The notes below the pieces were generated by a model, which was not told the origin of the DNA, searched no databases, and worked only from the letters and a program-made list of their open reading frames with translations. Below are positions 19,018-28,700 of a DNA stretch of 54,462 nucleotides, piece after piece. Made by a program: the position numbers and the translations under genes. The stretch spans positions 1 through 54,462 of the forward strand of contig JAGVXA010000005.1 in assembly GCA_018304025.1 (NCBI GenBank). Direction: 5' to 3'. Origin of the DNA: Candidatus Pacearchaeota archaeon (GTDB taxonomy: Archaea; Nanobdellota; Nanobdellia; Pacearchaeales; GW2011-AR1). The first letter of the stretch is position 1; the number at the start of each line of letters is the position of its first letter.

Positions 19018-19111
19018 TGGGCCTGGAGGGAATCGAACCCCCGTCTACTGGGTTCTCCATCAAATTTACTAATTACTGGAGCCAGCTATCCTGCCATTGA
19101 ACGACAGACCC
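19018..19111 (-). tRNA. tRNA-Trp(CCA) with a ~22-nt anticodon-loop intron
   Basis: Reverse complement GGGTCTG...GCTGG-CTCCA[intron]CCAGT...GGGGTTCGATTCCCTC-CAGGCCC+A; CTCCA/TGGAG helix spans the intron (BHB-like). Confidence 0.85.
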
Positions 19112-19187
19112 TTGCAAAAATAAACATTTATCCCGTTTTAAGTCTTACTATAACAATAATTATAAAATCCCTCGCCCAATAAAACCT

Positions 19188-19355
19188 GTGAAAAAAAACA
19201 GAAATAAATTTCTCGAAAACAACGACGCATTTTCAATACTGCCGAATTTAATATACGACGTAATGATAACGCCGTACATCCTCTGCCGAACCGTCGTAGA
19301 AATAGCATTAGATACAGACAAGCTAAGAGAAAAAAGAGATTACAGCTTTGAATAA
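19188..19355 (+). CDS. small hypothetical protein (55 aa, GTG start)
   Basis: Open frame VKKNRNKFLENNDAFSILPNLIYDVMITPYILCRTVVEIALDTDKLREKRDYSFE; absent from the ORF track. Confidence 0.4.
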   Translation: MKKNRNKFLENNDAFSILPNLIYDVMITPYILCRTVVEIALDTDKLREKRDYSFE

Positions 19356-19396
19356 GACATACTAACATTTATAAATAAATTCTTCGTAAATTAGTC

Positions 19397-19801
19397 ATGC
19401 CAAAAAAGAGGAAAAGTCATTCTGAGTTTAAAGAAAAAAAGAACCCCAAATCTCTAGAAAAAAAACTTCTTGAAAACCTCGTCGCTCTGCAAAAAGTTCA
19501 CACAGACCTGGCAGTAAAATTTGACAAGCTGTCAAGGGATATTTCAAATCTATTGACGTTATTCGAAGTAACAGCCCAAAACTTCGCCAAAAACTTGCCG
19601 ACGGGAGAGATTGAAAAAGACAAAGAATTCTTAGACAAAATAGACAAATTACTAGATCAAAATAAAACTATTGCAAAAGGCCTGACATTAATGGAAGAGC
19701 ATATGAAGGAGAGAGTTTATGGCGGCACAACTGAAAAGCAACCCGATGAACAAATGCGGCCGTCTTTAAACGAAAGGCCAAGACCTCTTCCACGATTCTA
19801 A
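19397..19801 (+). CDS. hypothetical coiled-coil protein (134 aa)
   Basis: Charged helical ORF immediately followed by the next CDS. Confidence 0.7.
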   Translation: MPKKRKSHSEFKEKKNPKSLEKKLLENLVALQKVHTDLAVKFDKLSRDISNLLTLFEVTAQNFAKNLPTGEIEKDKEFLDKIDKLLDQNKTIAKGLTLMEEHMKERVYGGTTEKQPDEQMRPSLNERPRPLPRF

Positions 19802-19802
19802 A

Positions 19803-20375
19803 ATGCCTTCAAAAAATTACCATAAAATAAGAAGAGAATTTTTAGTCGCGTTCACAAAAGCCCTCATAAAAAATTCCGCGCCCCCTGAATTAAAAAAAGA
19901 AATCTCCACTCAAGAAACAGTAGAAACCCCCTCTCTTATTGTGAATAAAGAAATAAAAAAAACTTCCCCGCCTCCTCAAATGCGTCCTCCTCGTTTCGTG
20001 CGCAGAATGAAAATCGTGCAGCCGCAAATTCAAAAACCGATAATTCAAATTCCCCCGCAGCAGCCAACTCAAATGCAGGGAAGAATTAATTTGGGAAAAG
20101 TAGCGCGATTTCTTAAAGACCCCAGCGTTTTAAGCGTGGAATGCACTGGCCCGGAAAAAAATCTTTTGGTCAACCGTTCAGGCGCAATCCAAACAACTCC
20201 AGCAGTTTTGACAAAAGAAGAAATAGACCAGATACTGAATGAAGTTTCATCACAAACCCAGATACCGATTGTCCCAGGATTATTCAAGGCATTATTCAGG
20301 AATCTTCTGATAACAGCAGTTGTCTCAGATTACGTCGGCTCGAGGTTTATTATTCAGAAGAGAACTCCGTTCTAA
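19803..20375 (+). CDS. hypothetical protein (190 aa)
   Basis: Adjacent to 19397..19801; Pro/Gln-rich linker then globular C-terminus. Confidence 0.7.
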   Translation: MPSKNYHKIRREFLVAFTKALIKNSAPPELKKEISTQETVETPSLIVNKEIKKTSPPPQMRPPRFVRRMKIVQPQIQKPIIQIPPQQPTQMQGRINLGKVARFLKDPSVLSVECTGPEKNLLVNRSGAIQTTPAVLTKEEIDQILNEVSSQTQIPIVPGLFKALFRNLLITAVVSDYVGSRFIIQKRTPF

Positions 20376-20416
20376 ATCAAAATATTTATAACAATCCTCT
20401 GTTAACAATTTCCAAT

Positions 20417-21025
20417 ATGAACCCCCAAGAACTCCTCTCCTTATACCAAATCCAAAAACCAAAAATCCAAAAGCGTTTGAACGAATTCAAATCCCTCGAC
20501 GAAAAATACTATTTCCCAGAATTCCTTTTCTGTCTTCTAACTCCCCAGTCTCAGGCAAAAAAATGCTGGCAGGCTGTCGAAGAACTCTCAATGCTAAAAA
20601 AATTTACTAAGAAAAATGTCTCAGAAATCCTAAAATCAAAAACAAGATTCTACAAGACAAAAACAGATTACATCCTCAACGCGCCGTATCTCTGGCACAA
20701 AGAACTAAAGGGAAAAATGAGAAAAGACGACCCGCAATGGTCGAGAAAATGGATTGTTGAAAGCGTAAAGGGAATTGGCATGAAAGAAGCGTCTCATTTT
20801 CTGAGAAATATAGGATTTTCAAATAATCAAATCGCAATTCTCGACAGGCACATATTAAAAAATCTAAAAGAAGCCGGCTTAATCGAGGAGACAAAAATAA
20901 AATCAGAAAAAAACTATCTGGAAATTGAAAAAATCTATCTCGACTACGCAAACTCGCTCAGCATCCCTCCCGACGAATTAGACTTGCTCTGGTGGTCCAA
21001 AGAAAACGGAGAAATTTTTAAATAA
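20417..21025 (+). CDS. ogg: N-glycosylase/DNA lyase (archaeal Ogg2-like)
   Basis: FLFCLLTPQSQAKKCWQAVEEL, VKGIGMKEASHFLRNIGFSNNQIAILDRHILKNL (HhH-GPD Lys/Asp). Confidence 0.9.
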   Translation: MNPQELLSLYQIQKPKIQKRLNEFKSLDEKYYFPEFLFCLLTPQSQAKKCWQAVEELSMLKKFTKKNVSEILKSKTRFYKTKTDYILNAPYLWHKELKGKMRKDDPQWSRKWIVESVKGIGMKEASHFLRNIGFSNNQIAILDRHILKNLKEAGLIEETKIKSEKNYLEIEKIYLDYANSLSIPPDELDLLWWSKENGEIFK

Positions 21026-21060
21026 AAAAGTTAACCAGTCATCTATAAAATTAATTCTCT

Positions 21061-21150
21061 AATTATCATAAACTACTCGGAAATTTCTGTTATCATAAAA
21101 TATTCGGAAATTAATCGAAGATTAATTTCTCGATATTATTACACTAATTA
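21061..21150 (-). repeat. dispersed intergenic hairpin element, copy 1
   Basis: + strand TCGGAAATTAATCGAAGATTAATTTCTCGA plus a shared ~50-nt flank with copy 2. Confidence 0.85.
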
Positions 21151-21239
21151 TTTTCCCCTAAATAATTTCTCGATGTTGCCGAATCAATGACTCCCATAAA
21201 CTTAATTGCCCTTCGAGTTTATCACGCTAAAAAATTTAA

Positions 21240-21830
21240 TTAGCAAACCCACCCAATTTCCCTAGCAATTTCTCTTAACGGTTTCGCAATACCATCCTCA
21301 GCATAATCAAAAAAACTATTAGCGATAGAACCTCCTGCGCCAGTAGGAATTTCTCTGATTGCCGTCGACGCTCTAAGCCCAGCGTAAGAACTCTCTTTGA
21401 ATCCTGCTTCAATTGCTTCTAGTCTGGGCTCGCTAAAAATTTGATAAAATCTCCTTAGCAAAAAAGGGTCATCCTCTTCCTTGTCTCGCCCCTCCAATTT
21501 TTTTCTAAGCCTTTCTTCAAATTCGCAATCTCTCAATAATCCCTGCAATTCTGAAAAAAATCCTAGAGGTTTTGCGACAACAGTATGAACAGAAAAATCA
21601 CCGCGATATTTGCTGGCATCAACAGGCGAAAGATTTCCTTTGATAGAATAAATCTGTTCTACTCCCTCAACTCTAACAAAAATATCCAGCCCCTGTCGTT
21701 CAATATAGTTGCCCCCCTCAGAAGAAAGTTCTCTCCCTTTCAAAGGCCCAGCAGAATCGTGAACAATCCACTCCTGCATTCTCTCTACCAGATGATAAGA
21801 AGAAATCTTAATTTCTTTGCTTTCAGACAT
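21240..21830 (-). CDS. hypothetical protein (196 aa)
   Basis: Intact ORF. Confidence 0.65.
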   Translation of the reverse strand: MSESKEIKISSYHLVERMQEWIVHDSAGPLKGRELSSEGGNYIERQGLDIFVRVEGVEQIYSIKGNLSPVDASKYRGDFSVHTVVAKPLGFFSELQGLLRDCEFEERLRKKLEGRDKEEDDPFLLRRFYQIFSEPRLEAIEAGFKESSYAGLRASTAIREIPTGAGGSIANSFFDYAEDGIAKPLREIAREIGWVC

Positions 21831-21900
21831 ATTAAACTATGCCCAAACGATTAATAAAACATTATGGCACTCCACAATATATAAAAAAGGAGTACTCTTT

Positions 21901-22599
21901 ATGGATAACATGAAAAAAGTGATTGTCTTATCATTAGGCGGCTCTTTAATTATACCTGAAAAATCCAACTTCAAATTCCTGGACAAATTTGTAAAAACCC
22001 TCCGAAAAAATTACAAAACTCACAAGTTTGTCGTCGTATGCGGCGGCGGCTCGATTGCCAGAAAATACATCGATGCATTAAAGAAAGAAGGAAAGTCTAA
22101 AAAAGAATTGTCAATGGCGGGAATAAGAGCAACGCGGACAAACGCGCAATTTGTAATGCAGCTTTTCGGCAAATCAGAATCCAACGACATTCTGCCAAAA
22201 AATATGCAGGAAATCAAATCAAATTTATCAAAAAATAACGTAGTAATCTGCGGCGCCCTGAGATACACAAAAGACTCAACGTCAGATTCAACAGCAGCTG
22301 CTCTGGCAAAATATCTAAATTCAGATTTCATTAACTTGACAAATGTCGACGGACTTTACGACAAAAACCCCGTAACAGACCCAAAAGCAAAATTCATACC
22401 AAAAGAATCCTGGAAAGATTTTCAAAAACGCGCAAGCAAAATAAAATTCAAGGCAGGGCAGCATTTTGTCTTAGACCAAAAAGCAGCGCAGATAATAAGC
22501 AAACACAAAATCACAACCTACATCATCGGCCCCAAACTAAAAAATTTAAATAAGGCTCTGAAAGGAAAAAAATTCAAGGGAACAATTATTCAAGGATAA
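21901..22599 (+). CDS. pyrH: UMP kinase
   Basis: VIVLSLGGSLIIPE, VVVCGGGSIARKY, NLTNVDGLYDKNP; start placed at MDNMKKV. Confidence 0.93.
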   Translation: MDNMKKVIVLSLGGSLIIPEKSNFKFLDKFVKTLRKNYKTHKFVVVCGGGSIARKYIDALKKEGKSKKELSMAGIRATRTNAQFVMQLFGKSESNDILPKNMQEIKSNLSKNNVVICGALRYTKDSTSDSTAAALAKYLNSDFINLTNVDGLYDKNPVTDPKAKFIPKESWKDFQKRASKIKFKAGQHFVLDQKAAQIISKHKITTYIIGPKLKNLNKALKGKKFKGTIIQG

Positions 22600-22642
22600 A
22601 ATTATCCGCAAATTAATTAAACACAAAATCACTAGCCCATTC

Positions 22643-22903
22643 ATGAGAAAAATAGAAATCTCAGATATTATAATTTGGATATCATTATTAGTCTTAATAA
22701 TTTATGTTCTCGGTAAATTAACAGGCGTAATCAACACCCCAGAATGGTTAACCTTGCTGCCTATTATTTCTCTAATATTCTTTGCAGGAGCATTTTATCA
22801 AAAAGTCTTTGGGTTTATGAACCAAATGTACATCAGAACAGACTATCTAAAAAATAGATTGGACGAACACGGCAAAAGGATTTCAGTATTAGAAAAACAA
22901 TAA
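22643..22903 (+). CDS. small two-TM protein, similar to 28701..28961
   Basis: Shared layout KI..SD.I.W...KL.G...F..G...; C-terminal coil. Confidence 0.65.
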   Translation: MRKIEISDIIIWISLLVLIIYVLGKLTGVINTPEWLTLLPIISLIFFAGAFYQKVFGFMNQMYIRTDYLKNRLDEHGKRISVLEKQ

Positions 22904-22914
22904 CATCAAGAGTA

Positions 22915-23688
22915 TTACTTCGCTCTAATAAAACCAAGCCTATTAACTATCTCTTCTTTCATATCAGGATAACCAACATCTAATATTTTCATTGCTTTAT
23001 CGCAAGTTTTAGGACTCTCATACAACTCCTTAAATCTTTTACGCCCCACCTCGCTCCCCAACATTGCTCTCGCCCACGCATCTTTATCCTCCATTCTTTC
23101 ATTCAAATTTTTGTAAGTCTGCTCGTCCAAAATATTTTGTTCTTTCAAAAAATCCCAGGCATGCCCATCAAGCGGCACAACAGCCTCCGACCTTAATCCC
23201 AAATCTTTCATAACGCCAACTCCGTCTTCCAATCTGTCAACATAAAAAAAGATATTTTCAATCCTGCCTCCGGCATTTCTTATCGTCGGTATCCAAGTAT
23301 TTCTCGGCGAACTTCCTTCATTATTCAAGTCAGCGACATGCACAACTCTTTTGCCTTTAACATCTGCTCCAATAGTTTTTCCATCTTTGTAAATAGACAA
23401 ATGAGGTTTCTGTAAACTAAGTGCAACCGGATTAGAAAATATCCAATCTCGACTTTCTCCGCCGGAAACAACATCAAATTCGTAAGGTTCAATCACATCG
23501 CATATCAATTCAGCAACAGCTCTAACAGCCAAACAATAGTCTCCCCCATTCTTCATAACAACTTCGCTGTTCACATAATAAGGTCCTATTTGCCCAGACG
23601 TATACGGAAAAAAAGTATCTGTAAATTTAAATCCGCTATTTCTAACAAGAATTCCCAAGTTGTCTTCTTGCATTCTTATTCTTTCCAT
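22915..23688 (-). CDS. orotate phosphoribosyltransferase-like protein
   Basis: FPYTSGQIGPYYVNSEVVM, VVSGGESRDWIFSNPVA, KGKRVVHVADLNNEGSS. Confidence 0.75.
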   Translation of the reverse strand: MERIRMQEDNLGILVRNSGFKFTDTFFPYTSGQIGPYYVNSEVVMKNGGDYCLAVRAVAELICDVIEPYEFDVVSGGESRDWIFSNPVALSLQKPHLSIYKDGKTIGADVKGKRVVHVADLNNEGSSPRNTWIPTIRNAGGRIENIFFYVDRLEDGVGVMKDLGLRSEAVVPLDGHAWDFLKEQNILDEQTYKNLNERMEDKDAWARAMLGSEVGRKRFKELYESPKTCDKAMKILDVGYPDMKEEIVNRLGFIRAK

Positions 23689-23748
23689 CTCCCTCTTTCC
23701 CTAATGCGATTTATAATAATTTATATACTAAAATAATCTCTTCTCAGA

Positions 23749-23772
23749 ATGATAACAACTCCAAACATCAAT
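23749..23772. repeat. 24-bp direct repeat, left copy
   Basis: atgataacaactccaaacatcaat identical to 24356-24379. Confidence 0.95.
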
Positions 23773-24316
23773 GGTTCACAAATCTCGTTGTTAAACCACG
23801 ATAACCAACAGATATATTGTCATTTCTTAATCTGCCATCTATTTGCGCACTTGCCTCTAATCGTTTCACAAATGAATAAACACTAACTTTTTCTTTACGT
23901 GGTTCGTTTATTTCATAATCTTGATCTAGTACTTTTATATCTGGCTCACGGTGCCTCTCTGCCCAGCCCTCAAGATGATACTGCCCGGGTTTTTTAAAAT
24001 CTAGCACAAAACACACTGCAGATGTCGTAGGTACGTTCATGCGAAATTCGTTAGTGTCTTCTTCCTTTATTATTTCTAATGCGCCTTCAAGCAATAAATT
24101 TCGTTGGACTGTTGTCTTTTTTTCCTTAGGGTTCTCTAAGTCCGAACAAACCAATGTAAGATACACTAAAGGCCCCCATGCTGCCGTTATCGCAATTGCG
24201 CCTATTATTGTATTTTCTATGATAGAACCAATAGAGTATTTGTGCTTTTTCATTTTATTTTCTATTGGTGCAGGTTTAAAAAGATTACGCAGAATTTTTA
24301 CTACTTGACTATTCAA
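23768..24316 (-). CDS. hypothetical TM-anchored protein (182 aa; possible start at 24253)
   Basis: ORF with one TM helix, lying between the two 24-bp repeats. Confidence 0.6.
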   Translation of the reverse strand: MNSQVVKILRNLFKPAPIENKMKKHKYSIGSIIENTIIGAIAITAAWGPLVYLTLVCSDLENPKEKKTTVQRNLLLEGALEIIKEEDTNEFRMNVPTTSAVCFVLDFKKPGQYHLEGWAERHREPDIKVLDQDYEINEPRKEKVSVYSFVKRLEASAQIDGRLRNDNISVGYRGLTTRFVNH

Positions 24317-24355
24317 AAAAGTATATTATTTAAATAACAATTATCTATTTATTTT

Positions 24356-24379
24356 ATGATAACAACTCCAAACATCAAT
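24356..24379. repeat. 24-bp direct repeat, right copy (first 8 codons of rnp3)
   Basis: Identical to 23749-23772. Confidence 0.95.
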
Positions 24380-24775
24380 CAGGCAAAAGAACAAATAAAA
24401 AAAACAGCTGAAAAGCCAATAATAGTTCAATCCCCCTCAGACGAATTTTCAAGAAAAATCCTCGAATATGGAAAGTTCCAAATTCTTCTTTTGCCTAAAT
24501 CACAAAATAAAGACAGATTAAGACATTTAGACTCCGGACTAAACCACGTCCTCGCAAAAATCGCAGCAAAAAATAAAGTGGCAATTGGTATTGACTTAAA
24601 TTCCATAACAAAACTAAACAAAAAAGAAAAAGCAATCCAACTCGCAAAAATCAGGCAAAACATAAAAATCTGCAGAAAAGCCAGATGCAAAATTGAATTC
24701 ATAAATATCAAAGACAAAAAAGACGCGCAAGCCCTATTAATCTCCTTGGGCGCCAGCACGCAGCAGATTAATTAA
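24356..24775 (+). CDS. rnp3: RNase P protein component 3 (p30/Rpp30)
   Basis: RHLDSGLNHVLAKIAAKNKVAIGIDLNSI, NIKICRKARCKIEFINIKDKKDAQALLISLGAS. Confidence 0.85.
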   Translation: MITTPNINQAKEQIKKTAEKPIIVQSPSDEFSRKILEYGKFQILLLPKSQNKDRLRHLDSGLNHVLAKIAAKNKVAIGIDLNSITKLNKKEKAIQLAKIRQNIKICRKARCKIEFINIKDKKDAQALLISLGASTQQIN

Positions 24776-26772
24776 ATAACTCTCCAATACGCTTTCGTTA
24801 TCGTGCAATTTTCCTGCGGCGGAGTTTCTTCAGAAACAATCTCAAATCCTTCTCTTATATAATCATTTATTGCTTGAGAAGTATAATCATATTGCCAATT
24901 ACCTCTTCTTTGCTGTCTAGCTAGATAAAAGAATTCTAAAAAACCATCATCAGTATTTACAGAAATACCAAGCGATTGAAGGTATGTCTTTAATGTTCTA
25001 TTGTGCCCTAACCAACCCATGGCAACCCCAGCTTCCTCTCGAGAAAAATAAACTTTATTCCCTTCGAATGTTGTATCTTGTGTTGTTCCTTCTGCACCAT
25101 ACATAGGAACATAACTATACTCAACACCATTAGCATTAACAATTGTATTATTATATATTGTATTATTAATCAACCCAGGATATTGCCACAATGAACAGTC
25201 CACAAGATCTGCTAGTTCTATTCCGTCTTCAATTTTAATTCCATAAGGAGAAGGTGTCGCATCAAATATATTGTTAAATACTTTATTCTCTCTCGTAGGA
25301 TAATGAAATAAAAGTGTTGCGCACGGCCAACCAACACGCCCCGATAAAATAAACGCTCCATTGTTTGTTGAATGTTGTGCTCCTGTAACAATATTACCCG
25401 ATACTTCAACTCCATAAGTTCCAGAACTTAGCATAACCCCCCAATCAGGCTGTCCTCTATTGTCTGATGTTCCTGTTCCAACAAATCTTTGAACAACGTT
25501 ATTCTTGAAACTGCCTGTTGGCCCATAAGAATCAGGATAGCCTCCATATCCAGCTAATGAAACATAACCTTGGTAAAAAAAGTTATTTTCAACGCGCATT
25601 CCCCCTCTGAATTGATCTCCAGAAGCACTTATCAAACTGATGCTATCAAATAAACCCGATTTCATATTTTGTGATTCTCCAGAAATGTACATATTTCTGT
25701 TATAGATATCATAGTATTGTCCATTTGCAAGCGACGGCGGCCAGCCTGTGGCTTCTGGATCTCCTCTTGAAAATCCATTCCGCATAAGAATACATTCTTC
25801 TATTCGGAGTATTGCATCTGTTTTTCCAGAATAAAAAATTCCTTGATTATGACCTCCATCCGTTCTAAAATTATCTGTAAACACACACTTTCGAAAAATT
25901 ATTTCTGAACCTGTATCTTGTATAGTTACTCCACCCGCTTCAAACCAAACATCTTCAAATAAAATATTTCTTGAGAGATTAGTTTGATACATCCAACTCA
26001 CACTTCTCGAACTGTTGCTCCTGCCATCAAAATGCAAGGATTGATACATAATATTTCTCGGATCAGGATCGCCCCAGCGTTGAATAAAATCAATAGACAA
26101 ATTACTGGCAATTTTCGGTCTTGGAAGTGATAAGTCTCCATAAGCCCCTATAATCTGCACTTCTGACTCTGATTTGCCGCCCGAAGCCACAAGACTTACA
26201 TTAATATCAAAAATATCTCCTCTCTTAAACAACCACCAATCCGGATAATTATATCTGGTACATGTTCTATATTCGCCAGGAAAACCCCCCGGCCCAATGT
26301 CTCCACATCGTTGAACAGGGTCATTGCTGTATCCTTTAGGAGCAACGTAAATCCAATTTCTAAATGTTTTTATATTTCCAGTCGGATTCATAGGGTCTGT
26401 TCCATAAGCAATTCCAAACTCATCAGCCCCATTTAACGATGAATCAACTATATTAGAACCATTCCAAAAATAGATTTCACCAGTTATATCATCACCTTCC
26501 GAGCTCAGATAAAATATTCTCGAACCAGGCTGACTTAAATTTCTTAAAGGAATTGAAGAATCGTATGGCGTCGGAGTAAAAACTGTCCATCCATCAATCA
26601 GCGTTCCTCCTCTTTCATTATCGCTAATGTTCATGCAACCAATATCTACAAGCCAATCAATCAATCCATCACCATCATTGTCAATCCCATCGTTGCATTC
26701 GGCAGCATTCACCTTTCCGGCTAACCCAATCAAAATCAAAATTCCAAGAATAATCAAAACACCCTTTTTCAT
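24772..26772 (-). CDS. secreted right-handed beta-helix repeat protein
   Basis: Signal peptide, ECNDGIDNDGDGLIDW, N-x-S/T-rich beta-helix, C-terminus NCTITKAYWRVI. Confidence 0.85.
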   Translation of the reverse strand: MKKGVLIILGILILIGLAGKVNAAECNDGIDNDGDGLIDWLVDIGCMNISDNERGGTLIDGWTVFTPTPYDSSIPLRNLSQPGSRIFYLSSEGDDITGEIYFWNGSNIVDSSLNGADEFGIAYGTDPMNPTGNIKTFRNWIYVAPKGYSNDPVQRCGDIGPGGFPGEYRTCTRYNYPDWWLFKRGDIFDINVSLVASGGKSESEVQIIGAYGDLSLPRPKIASNLSIDFIQRWGDPDPRNIMYQSLHFDGRSNSSRSVSWMYQTNLSRNILFEDVWFEAGGVTIQDTGSEIIFRKCVFTDNFRTDGGHNQGIFYSGKTDAILRIEECILMRNGFSRGDPEATGWPPSLANGQYYDIYNRNMYISGESQNMKSGLFDSISLISASGDQFRGGMRVENNFFYQGYVSLAGYGGYPDSYGPTGSFKNNVVQRFVGTGTSDNRGQPDWGVMLSSGTYGVEVSGNIVTGAQHSTNNGAFILSGRVGWPCATLLFHYPTRENKVFNNIFDATPSPYGIKIEDGIELADLVDCSLWQYPGLINNTIYNNTIVNANGVEYSYVPMYGAEGTTQDTTFEGNKVYFSREEAGVAMGWLGHNRTLKTYLQSLGISVNTDDGFLEFFYLARQQRRGNWQYDYTSQAINDYIREGFEIVSEETPPQENCTITKAYWRVI

Positions 26773-26877
26773 TTTGCTAAATATCTGCAGATATTATTAA
26801 ACCTTTCCTTCATACTATTATTAACCCCTCCCCAATTACAGCACAACCTTTTTAACCACAAAAAACCTCAATCGACG

Positions 26878-28392
26878 ATGGCGCAGGATATAAACAAGCT
26901 ATTAGAATCCCTCTCCCCTCTAGAAATAAAGATTCTCCCGTATCTAAACCTAACAATAGAAGAAATAAAACAAAAAACGCAATTGGATAATACGTCTGTC
27001 CTCCGCGCCTTAAAATTCCTGGAAAACAAATCAATTCTGAAAGTCGAAACAGCAAAAAAGAAAATAATTGAACTGGGAATAAACGGAATTTATTACAAAA
27101 AAAATCATCTCCCCGAAAGAAAACTTCTCCTCCTATTAGAACAATCAAATCACATACAAATAGAAGAAGCAAAAAAACTTTCAAAACTATCAGACAACGA
27201 ATTCAAAGTTTCTCTCGGTGTCCTGAAATCAAAAGCATTAATTGAAATAAAAAACGAAAAAGTCTCCTTAACTGCAAAAAAAGAAGAACTGACTAAAAAA
27301 ACACTTGAAGAAAAACTTATCGAAGCTCTTCCTCTCGAATTCGACTCTCTCCAACCAGAGCAGCTCTACGCGTTTCAAGTTCTCCAAAAAAGAAAAGACA
27401 TCATCCAAATAGAAGAAAAAACAATCGTCTCGTTCAAATTAACAGAATTAGGAAAACAAATCGCAGGCAGAGAAATCAAGCTGGATTTAATAGAAGAACT
27501 AACTCCTGAAATAATTAAAAATTGGAAAAAAAATAAAAAATTCCGTTCATATGATATCACTTCTCCTGTCCCGGCAATTTACGGCGGAAAAAAACATTTT
27601 GTCTCTCAGGCAGGCGAATACGCGAGGCAAATCTGGCGCGACCTCGGCTTCAAAGAAATGACAGGCCCAAAAGTTGAAACTTCTTTCTGGGTTTTCGACG
27701 CGCTCTTCACTCCCCAAGATCATCCAGCAAGAGAAATGCAAGACACCTTTTTCATCAAAAATATTCCTGGCTCTCTTCCAAAAGACAAAGCACTCGTCAA
27801 AAAAGTAAAAGAAGCGCACGAAAAAGGGTTGGCAGGAAGCAAGGGATGGCGGTACGAGTGGACAGAAGAAGAAGCCTCAAAAATTCTTTTGAGAACTCAT
27901 ACAACAGCAATATCCGCGAGAACGCTTGCAAAATTAGATAAAAAAGAACTCCCTGCAAAATTTTTCGCAATAGGACGATGCTTTAGAAATGAAACAGTCG
28001 ACTGGTCTCACGGTTTTGAATTCAATCAGACAGAAGGAATTGTCGTCGATAAAAACGCAAATTTCCGAAATCTTCTCGGTTACCTGAAAGAATTCTTCAC
28101 AAAAATGGGCTATGAAAAAATTCTTTTCCGCCCGTCATTCTTCGCCTATACAGAACCAAGTGTTGAAATCGCAGTCTGGCATCCAGAGAAAAAAGTCTGG
28201 CTCGAACTTGGTGGCGCAGGAATCTTCCGTCCCGAAGTAGTAATTCCTTTCTTCGGAGAATACATTCCAGTCCTCGCCTGGGGCCCCGGCTTCGACCGTT
28301 CAATCATGATGAACTACAACATAAATGACCTCCGGCAGGTTTACAGCAATGATATCGAAATGCTAAGAAAAATTAAACCTTGGTTAAAATAA
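26878..28392 (+). CDS. pheS: phenylalanine--tRNA ligase alpha subunit
   Basis: GFKEMTGPKVETSFWVFDALFTPQDHPAREMQDTF, ELGGAGIFRPEV, GFDRSIMM. Confidence 0.96.
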   Translation: MAQDINKLLESLSPLEIKILPYLNLTIEEIKQKTQLDNTSVLRALKFLENKSILKVETAKKKIIELGINGIYYKKNHLPERKLLLLLEQSNHIQIEEAKKLSKLSDNEFKVSLGVLKSKALIEIKNEKVSLTAKKEELTKKTLEEKLIEALPLEFDSLQPEQLYAFQVLQKRKDIIQIEEKTIVSFKLTELGKQIAGREIKLDLIEELTPEIIKNWKKNKKFRSYDITSPVPAIYGGKKHFVSQAGEYARQIWRDLGFKEMTGPKVETSFWVFDALFTPQDHPAREMQDTFFIKNIPGSLPKDKALVKKVKEAHEKGLAGSKGWRYEWTEEEASKILLRTHTTAISARTLAKLDKKELPAKFFAIGRCFRNETVDWSHGFEFNQTEGIVVDKNANFRNLLGYLKEFFTKMGYEKILFRPSFFAYTEPSVEIAVWHPEKKVWLELGGAGIFRPEVVIPFFGEYIPVLAWGPGFDRSIMMNYNINDLRQVYSNDIEMLRKIKPWLK

Positions 28393-28393
28393 A

Positions 28394-28699
28394 ATGAATA
28401 TTCAACAACTACAACAACAATCGTCTGAACTCCTAGATAAAATAGATTCAAAACACCCGGATAAAAAGCACGATGCGGAAACAACTTTCATCCATCTAAT
28501 AGAAGAACTCGGAGAGGTAGCAAGACAACTGTTCAATGAAAAAATCGGAAGAGATAAAATAGACAAAGAAAATTTATCAGAAGAAATAGCAGATTGCACT
28601 ATTTTATTATCTAAATTATCTAGTAATTATAATATCAATTTAGAACAAGCAATAATTGATAAACTAACTAAATTAAAAATAAGATTTAATATAGACTAA
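28394..28699 (+). CDS. MazG-like NTP pyrophosphohydrolase
   Basis: HLIEELGEVARQLF ... LSEEIADCTILLSKLS (EExxE / ExxD). Confidence 0.8.
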   Translation: MNIQQLQQQSSELLDKIDSKHPDKKHDAETTFIHLIEELGEVARQLFNEKIGRDKIDKENLSEEIADCTILLSKLSSNYNINLEQAIIDKLTKLKIRFNID

Positions 28700-28700
28700 A

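Noticed and set aside
18994-19182. Plus-strand ORF (MQKEFWDKWAWRESNPRLLGSPSN...)
   Set aside because: Typical translation artefact across the antisense of a tRNA gene (tRNA-Trp).
24740-24790. Stop-codon readthrough or recoding after the AYWRV ends of the beta-helix proteins
   Set aside because: Downstream in-frame sequence at all three genes shows no continuation of a domain; at two loci it runs antisense into rnp3 or pheT. A genuine C-terminal motif fits better.
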